18,598 nt of DNA, taken from assembly GCA_046262015.1 (NCBI GenBank), contig JBHENN010000092.1:1-18598 (forward strand). Direction: 5' to 3'. The notes under the pieces are model-generated. The model was not told where the DNA came from. It did not search any database and worked only from the letters and a program-made list of their open reading frames with translations. How positions within the stretch are numbered: the first letter of the stretch is position 1; every line of letters begins with the position of its first letter. Shown piece after piece: positions 14,739-18,598 of this stretch. Origin of the DNA: JBHENN01 sp046262015. Lineage in GTDB: Bacteria > Actinomycetota > CADDZG01 > WHSQ01. Position numbers and translations under genes: made by a program.

Positions 14739-15002
14739 ATGCGCGGGGACCGTGTGGAGGTCGTGGTCGACATCGGCGACGGAACCCGCACGTTCGACAT
14801 CGTCGCAACCAAAGCCGGACGGCGCGTCGAGGTGTCCAACGTGCGCGGGACGATCGAGGTCTCGGAGGTGACCCGAACGGGGATAGTCGTTCGCACCGGG
14901 CGCTTCATGGCGGCGCGTGTCGTGGCCGTGGTCGAGCACCCCGCTCTGGACGAAGGTCCCCAACGGCCCAAGAAGCCGCGCAACCAAGCTTCTCTACTCT
15001 AG
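14739..15002 (+). CDS. Unknown small beta-rich protein
   Basis: The predicted product is 87 residues from ATG 14739. A GTG at 14721 in the same frame would add six residues. No strong ribosome binding site precedes either. The sequence alternates short hydrophobic strands and charged turns (DRVEVVVDIGDG, RVEVSNVRGTIEVSEV, GIVVRTGRF, ARVVAVVEHP) and ends in a basic, probably disordered tail. It has no signal peptide, membrane segment or cysteine in the 87-residue form. The strand pattern suggests a small beta-barrel or sandwich. I do not recognise a family. It is divergent from ferritin and convergent with the zinc-ribbon gene. Codon pattern agrees with neighbours, which supports a real gene. 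Confidence 0.6.
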   Translation: MRGDRVEVVVDIGDGTRTFDIVATKAGRRVEVSNVRGTIEVSEVTRTGIVVRTGRFMAARVVAVVEHPALDEGPQRPKKPRNQASLL

Positions 15003-15017
15003 CCTCGTCCCCTAGAG
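14997..15017. terminator. Inverted repeat across two convergent stop codons
   Basis: CTCTAG-(9 bases)-CTAGAG spans both TAG stops of the facing genes, one stop in each arm. It could act as a minimal two-way terminator. The 6-bp stem is AT-containing and weak, so confidence is low. Confidence 0.3.
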
Positions 15018-15263
15018 AGAGGCCCCACAATGCTTGCAGTAGGGGGCGTGCGGCGAGACGATCCCGCGACAACGCGGGCAGCGCGCCGGGGCTACCGATC
15101 CCCGCTCGGCCCGGCGGCTCACCGCGATGCAGAGAGCCCCCACCAGCGCGACGACGCCCAGGATCACCACCGCTAGGGCATCGAAACCGCGCGCGCTCCC
15201 AGAGATCACCGCGAGGGCGACTCCGGCCGCGACGACCGCGGCGACGGGTCCGGTCAGGCCCAT
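15012..15263 (-). CDS. Small membrane protein with C-terminal zinc ribbon
   Basis: This 83-residue protein has two membrane segments (about 6-22 and 29-48) and a C-terminal zinc ribbon with CPRC at 62-65 and CKHC at 76-79. The ribbon should face the cytoplasm if the two segments form a hairpin with both ends inside. No specific family is recognised. Similar tiny membrane/zinc-ribbon proteins are frequent in bacteria and mostly uncharacterised. ATG 15263 overlaps the 3' end of the hydrolase gene by ten bases, so the two are translated from one message. What joins them in function is not evident. Confidence 0.75.
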   Translation of the reverse strand: MGLTGPVAAVVAAGVALAVISGSARGFDALAVVILGVVALVGALCIAVSRRAERGSVAPARCPRCRGIVSPHAPYCKHCGASL

Positions 15264-16009
15264 CGATCGTCCAACCAGTCGAGCACGAGCTCGAGCACGC
15301 CGGGGTGCTTGCGCAGCTGGTGGGGGGCACCGTCGAGGATCACCAGCCTGGCGTGCGGGGCGCGGCGAGCGATCCGCCGGGCGTGATCGACCGGCACCGT
15401 CTCGTCGGCGGTCCCGTGGACGACAAGCATCGGGATCTTCACCTCGGCGGCCGCGACCTCAGCCGTGACGCGATCGAACTCCTCCGCCCATGCGGACGGA
15501 TCGGCGAGGACCTCCGGAGCGAGAGCCATACCCGCTTCCTGAGTCACGCGTCTCACCCCCTCGGCGGGGTCCCCCGCGGCGAAGGACACCCAGTCCGCAG
15601 GCGCGGCGAGAAGGGCCAGAGCGTCGATCGGCGCGCCCCGGCGCGCCGCCTCGAGCGCCACCGCGCCGCCGGCAGAGGACCCGATCACCCCGAGTGGGAG
15701 CCCCGCGGCCCCGTCGATCGACCGGGCTGCATCGACGATCGCCGCGGCGTCGCGCACCCATCCGTCGATCGAGAAATACCCCTCCGAGGCCCTGACCGCC
15801 CGCATGTCGCCCCACACGGCGAGCCAGCCGTCCTCGGCTGCTCGCCGCGCCATGCCCGGATAGCCCGCATCGCCGGGGACCGGCGGGCTCACCGACGGGA
15901 TGCCGTGAAGCAGCACGATCACACCCTTGGACCTGTCGGGTACGCACGCGCCGGCCGAGAGATGGCCGTCGTCGCACACGACGGTCAGGGCGCTGTCCTG
16001 TGGCTTCAT
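15254..16009 (-). CDS. Alpha/beta hydrolase (dienelactone hydrolase-like or esterase)
   Basis: This 251-residue predicted cytoplasmic serine hydrolase has all the parts of the fold. The oxyanion turn is LLHGIP at 33-38, the nucleophile elbow is GSSAGG with Ser112, the acid is Asp202 in GTADETVP, and the catalytic His230 is in GAPHQLR. The spacing fits the prolyl-oligopeptidase/dienelactone-hydrolase type, with VVHGTADETVPVDHA as the usual segment before the acid. The substrate is unknown. ATG 16009 was chosen because the longer open frame runs antisense through the CDF gene. An AGGAGG is 19 bases upstream, farther than ideal. It faces away from the CDF gene with a 36-base gap, so the two promoters must overlap, and it is coupled with the zinc-ribbon gene. 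Confidence 0.85.
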   Translation of the reverse strand: MKPQDSALTVVCDDGHLSAGACVPDRSKGVIVLLHGIPSVSPPVPGDAGYPGMARRAAEDGWLAVWGDMRAVRASEGYFSIDGWVRDAAAIVDAARSIDGAAGLPLGVIGSSAGGAVALEAARRGAPIDALALLAAPADWVSFAAGDPAEGVRRVTQEAGMALAPEVLADPSAWAEEFDRVTAEVAAAEVKIPMLVVHGTADETVPVDHARRIARRAPHARLVILDGAPHQLRKHPGVLELVLDWLDDRWA

Positions 16010-16033
16010 CCGGTGGTCACCGCCCAATCCTCC

Positions 16034-16045
16034 TATCTTTGCGGC
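16034..16045 (+). promoter_or_regulatory. Possible -10 for leaderless CDF mRNA
   Basis: TATCTT (16034-16039) lies six bases before the A of the CDF ATG, the usual -10 to start-site distance. No ribosome binding site precedes this ATG, so a leaderless message, common in actinobacteria, is possible. No good -35 is visible. Confidence 0.3.
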
Positions 16046-17449
16046 ATGGTGGACTCTCGCACCGAGCCCCCGTCGGCAGAACGCGCCGCGCTGCTGGCGT
16101 TGGGGGCGACGGTCCTGCTGCTCGCCGCCAAGGTCACGGTCTGGGTGATCACCTCCAGCCTGGTGGTCCTCTCGCAAGCACTCGACTCCCTGATCGACGT
16201 CGTCGCGCTGGGCGTCGTGTACGTCGCTGTGCGGCTGTCGGGCAAGCCCGCGGATGAATCCCACCACTACGGTCACGCGAAAGCCGAGAACCTGGCGGCT
16301 TACACGCAGACCTTGATCCTGATCGGCGTCGTCTCGGTCATCGCCGTGCAGGCGGCCGGGCGTCTGGCCGGCGCACCGGGCCAGGTGAACGCGCCGTGGT
16401 ACGCCCTCGCGCTGCTCGCCCTCTCGATCGTGATGGATGTCGCGCGCGTTCGGGTCGTGGCGCGCGCCGCGCGCGCGCACGGGTCGGAGGCCCTTCGAGC
16501 GGGGACGCTGAACCTCACCACCGACATCGCGACCGCCACGGTGGCCCTGGCCGCGCTCGGACTGGTGCGGGCGGGGATCCAGAGCGCGGATGCCATCGGA
16601 GCACTCCTCGTCGCCGCCGCGGTCGCCGTGGCTGCGGTCCGCGTCGGACGCAGGTCGATGGACGTCCTCATGGATCGCGCTCCCGAGGAGCCGGCCGAGG
16701 CCATCGCGCAGGCCGCGGCCCGCGCGCCCGGGGTCGCCGAGACGCGCCGGGTCCGCGTGCGACGAGGCGGCGACCGGCTGTTCGCCGACGTGACGGTGGC
16801 CGCGAGCCGCACGGCCTCGCTCGAGCGGGCGCACGACATCGCCGAAGGCGTCGAGCGAGAGATAGAGCGCGCGTTCCCCGGAGCAGATGTGGTCGTGCAC
16901 GTCGAGCCCGCGGGATCCCACGCGCTGGTCGCACGCGTCCAGGCGGCCGCGAGCCGGGTAGAAGACGTGACGGAGGTGCACAACGTCCTGGTCCACGCGT
17001 TCCAGGAGGGCGGGACCCGCAAGCTGCACGTCACACTCCACGCGAAGGTCGAGCCGGGCGCGACGGTCGAACAGGCCCACGGGATCTCGGACCTGATAGA
17101 AGCCGCGGTCGAGGCCGAGATCGGTCCGGACGTGCGCGTCGACACCCACCTCGAGCCACTCGGGGCGGCCGCACGGGCACGGGATGTCACCGCCGAACGG
17201 GCCGACCTGGTCCGGGCGGTCGAGGCCATCGCCTTGCAAGAGCCCGACGTGCGGGACTGCCACGAGGTCCTCCTCACCTCCGCGCGTGGCACCATCTCGG
17301 TCGTCGCCCACGTCCACGGCCGCGGCGACCTTCCGCTGCAGCGGATCCACGCCGCGTCGGAGCGGATCGAGAACGCTCTGCGCAGGGATCACCGCGAGGT
17401 CGGCGGGGTTGTGATCCATTTCGAGCCCGAGCCCATGCCGGGCCCTTGA
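16046..17449 (+). CDS. CDF-family metal transporter with three C-terminal domains
   Basis: This cation diffusion facilitator exports divalent metal in exchange for protons. It has 467 residues against about 300 for the family. The membrane part (about 15-205, six segments) has Asp47-x3-Asp51 in TM2 (ALDSLIDVV) and the loop HHYGHAKAENL at 73-83. In TM5 the metal pair is Asn156-x3-Asp160 (LNLTTDI), where FieF-type proteins have His-x3-Asp. After the membrane part come three successive ferredoxin-like cytoplasmic domains, about 215-288, 293-371 and 385-461, each ending in a His-x-Glu-Pro motif (285-288, 368-371, 458-461). Normal members have one. ATG 16046 has no ribosome binding site; GTG 16049 is an alternative. 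A longer open frame upstream is antisense to the hydrolase. Metal specificity (Zn, Fe, Mn or other) cannot be read. Confidence 0.9.
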   Translation: MVDSRTEPPSAERAALLALGATVLLLAAKVTVWVITSSLVVLSQALDSLIDVVALGVVYVAVRLSGKPADESHHYGHAKAENLAAYTQTLILIGVVSVIAVQAAGRLAGAPGQVNAPWYALALLALSIVMDVARVRVVARAARAHGSEALRAGTLNLTTDIATATVALAALGLVRAGIQSADAIGALLVAAAVAVAAVRVGRRSMDVLMDRAPEEPAEAIAQAAARAPGVAETRRVRVRRGGDRLFADVTVAASRTASLERAHDIAEGVEREIERAFPGADVVVHVEPAGSHALVARVQAAASRVEDVTEVHNVLVHAFQEGGTRKLHVTLHAKVEPGATVEQAHGISDLIEAAVEAEIGPDVRVDTHLEPLGAAARARDVTAERADLVRAVEAIALQEPDVRDCHEVLLTSARGTISVVAHVHGRGDLPLQRIHAASERIENALRRDHREVGGVVIHFEPEPMPGP

Positions 17450-17457
17450 GGCGCCCG

Positions 17458-17480
17458 GAGCGGATCCGGACGAACCGCTC
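17458..17480 (+). terminator. Hairpin after CDF gene
   Basis: GAGCGG (17458-17463) and CCGCTC (17475-17480) pair around an 11-base loop, eight bases past the CDF stop. It is followed by GAAACC with no T-tract. It is a plausible weak terminator. Confidence 0.35.
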
Positions 17481-17582
17481 GAAACCGACTAGCCTGACGT
17501 GGGAGGCAGGGCAGATACGGACGTGGCGCGGGCGCCGAGGACGACCGCGCCACCGCACCTCCATGACGAGACGGGGAGTGGC

Positions 17583-18095
17583 TTGGGGCAGCGGATCACG
17601 CGGGACGGCACCGTCGCGACCTTCGTCGCGGCGATCACGGTCGTCGCCTACCTGCTTCCTTCCGCCCGCGCCGACAGTGCCTGCTGGCGCTATCGCGACC
17701 CGGAACGAGCGCTCGCCCGCTTGGCGAACGGGGCCCGCGGCAAGCGCGGGGTGAGCCGCCTCCGCCTCGACCCGGAGCTATCCCGGGTTGCACGCAAACA
17801 CACCAAGGAGATGGTGGCCGCGGGCGTCCTGAAGCATTCCAGCTACGACCAGCTCTCGAGGCGCGTCACCAACTGGAGGGCGCTCGGGGAGAACGTGGGG
17901 ATGGGTCTGCGGGCGCGCCGGGTGCACCGCGCGTTCATGGGCTCGACGGCCCATCGGGCAAACATCCTCGATCGCCGCTTCGTCCACGTCGGCGTCGGCA
18001 CGCTTCGGGACGGTAGGGGGCGCCTGTGGGCAACCGTGGTGTTCGAGAGCAGCGCCGACCCCGGCACCACCCTGTCGATGCCGTCCTGCGGCTAG
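17583..18095 (+). CDS. Secreted CAP-domain (SCP/YkwD-like) protein, copy 1
   Basis: The predicted product is 170 residues from a TTG at 17583, preceded by GGGGAG. The frame is also open from GTG 17523 and GTG 17499. The TTG is preferred because it gives a normal signal peptide (about 10-30, ending A-R-A) and the same distance to the Cys-Trp pair as in the neighbouring paralog. The CAP domain covers about 42-158: His85, Glu103 in GENVGMG and His124 in HRANIL form the usual metal/active-site cleft, followed by VHVGVG. Cys34 and Cys169 may form a disulphide. Bacterial CAP proteins are secreted or surface proteins of mostly unknown activity; YkwD-like members are tied to cell-wall or stress functions. 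The gene is followed closely by a second copy. Confidence 0.88.
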   Translation: MGQRITRDGTVATFVAAITVVAYLLPSARADSACWRYRDPERALARLANGARGKRGVSRLRLDPELSRVARKHTKEMVAAGVLKHSSYDQLSRRVTNWRALGENVGMGLRARRVHRAFMGSTAHRANILDRRFVHVGVGTLRDGRGRLWATVVFESSADPGTTLSMPSCG

Positions 18096-18143
18096 CACGC
18101 GGATCCGGTCACACGGGGGCGCACCGCCCGTACCGCTCAAGAG

Positions 18144-18162
18144 ATCGGCGTCGTGCGCCGAT
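18144..18162 (+). terminator. Hairpin between the two CAP genes
   Basis: ATCGGCG-TCGTG-CGCCGAT is a perfect 7-bp stem with a 5-base loop, 48 bases after the first CAP stop and 64 bases before the second start. There is no T-tract. It may end the first message or shape the second leader. Confidence 0.4.
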
Positions 18163-18226
18163 GAACGAGCAGTCACTTTGTGTGGATCCTGCCGGGACCG
18201 TCCGGTAGCGCGAGGAGGCCCTGCAG

Positions 18227-18598
18227 GTGAAAGCGTTGGCCACGGTACGGACCCTGTGCGGGGTGATCGCCGGGTTGGGGCTCTTGCTCCTGCCGAGTCC
18301 CGCGGGCGGCGAGCGAGGCGACAACCGGTGCTGGAGCTATAGCGCCGACGAGAGCGCGTTCGCATCACTGGCCAACGACGCCCGGGCCGATGAGGGCCTC
18401 GACAAGCTGCGCCTCGACCCCGAGCTCTCCCGGGTTGCACGGAAGCACACGCAGGCGATGGTCAAGGACGGCGTGCTGCGCCATTCGCCCGACCACCAGC
18501 TGTCGAAGCGTGTAACCAATTGGCGCGTGCTCGGGGAGAACGTCGGGATGGGCGGGAGCCCCCGCTCGCTCCACGCCGCGTTCATGGATTCACAAGCG
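18227..18598 (+). CDS. Secreted CAP-domain protein, copy 2 (cut by window end)
   Basis: The first 124 residues are present; the frame runs off the window. GTG 18227 has an ideal AGGAGG eight bases upstream. A signal peptide (about 8-27) leads into a Cys-Trp pair at 35-36 and then the CAP domain, with His86 and Glu104 in GENVGMG. The second conserved His should lie just past the end. Against copy 1, 39 of 49 residues agree between LRLDPELS and ENVGMG by hand count, so this is a tandem duplication with moderate divergence. The signal peptides and the loop before the Cys-Trp differ much more. The conserved cores suggest the same role, perhaps at different times or places. Confidence 0.9.
   Translation, partial: MKALATVRTLCGVIAGLGLLLLPSPAGGERGDNRCWSYSADESAFASLANDARADEGLDKLRLDPELSRVARKHTQAMVKDGVLRHSPDHQLSKRVTNWRVLGENVGMGGSPRSLHAAFMDSQA

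Noticed and set aside
14684..16045. Long open frame (+) extending the CDF gene upstream by about 450 codons
   Set aside because: It runs antisense through the hydrolase and zinc-ribbon genes, is Arg/Pro-rich with no family features, and CDF similarity begins only at about 16046.
16010..17419. Long open frame (-) extending the hydrolase upstream through the CDF region
   Set aside because: It is antisense to a clear CDF transporter and has low-complexity His/Arg/Gly/Asp content, a typical shadow in high-GC DNA.
1..18598. CRISPR array, insertion sequence or phage genes
   Set aside because: No regularly spaced direct repeats, no transposase or integrase domain, and no terminal inverted repeats were seen.

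Overview
The window is high-GC DNA (about two-thirds G+C in most rows) with frequent GTG starts, tightly overlapping ATGA/GTGA gene junctions and protein families typical of Actinomycetota: a seven-iron ferredoxin next to an Rv0428c-type SH3-like protein, a heterodimeric branched-chain 2-oxo acid dehydrogenase, and CAP-domain secreted proteins. The most likely source is an uncultured actinobacterium; I cannot place it more precisely from sequence alone.

Layout. (1) 1-365 has no intact gene. It holds a roughly 20-residue remnant of an E2 lipoyl domain (+ strand) and a degenerate tRNA-Ala(GGC)-like sequence (- strand). (2) 366-1868 (-) is a secreted Asp-box (BNR) beta-propeller protein. It and the flanks to about 2040 look lower in GC than the rest. 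(3) 2051-2604 (-) is a ferredoxin gene followed by a small SH3-like gene. (4) 2711-13971 (-) is a run of eleven genes in the order lpdA, E2, lipB, E1 alpha, E1 beta, lipA, sugar ABC permease (MalG type), solute-binding lipoprotein, ABC ATPase, permease (MalF type), small lipoprotein. (5) 14079-14582 (-) is ferritin. (6) 14739-15002 (+) is an unknown small protein, divergent from ferritin and convergent with (7) 15012-16009 (-), an alpha/beta hydrolase and a small zinc-ribbon membrane protein. (8) 16046-17449 (+) is a CDF metal transporter with three C-terminal domains. (9) 17583-18598 (+) holds two tandem CAP-domain secreted proteins, the second cut by the window end.

How they work together. 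lpdA (E3), E2 and E1 alpha/beta make a complete 2-oxo acid dehydrogenase complex, most like the branched-chain type. LipB and LipA, encoded in the same run, can attach octanoate to E2 and convert it to lipoate, so the complex carries its own cofactor maturation. The same run continues into a complete carbohydrate-type ABC importer with its own ATPase. Ferredoxin, ferritin and the CDF transporter give the neighbourhood an iron/metal flavour, but no regulator is encoded here and linkage is only by position.

I do not see a demonstrably new biological system. The observations most worth a second look are the CDF transporter with triplicated C-terminal domain and an Asn in the TM5 metal motif, the two gene relics at the left end, the lipA-ABC importer fusion of operons, and two strong inverted repeats in non-coding gaps (12438-12489 and 14626-14660).
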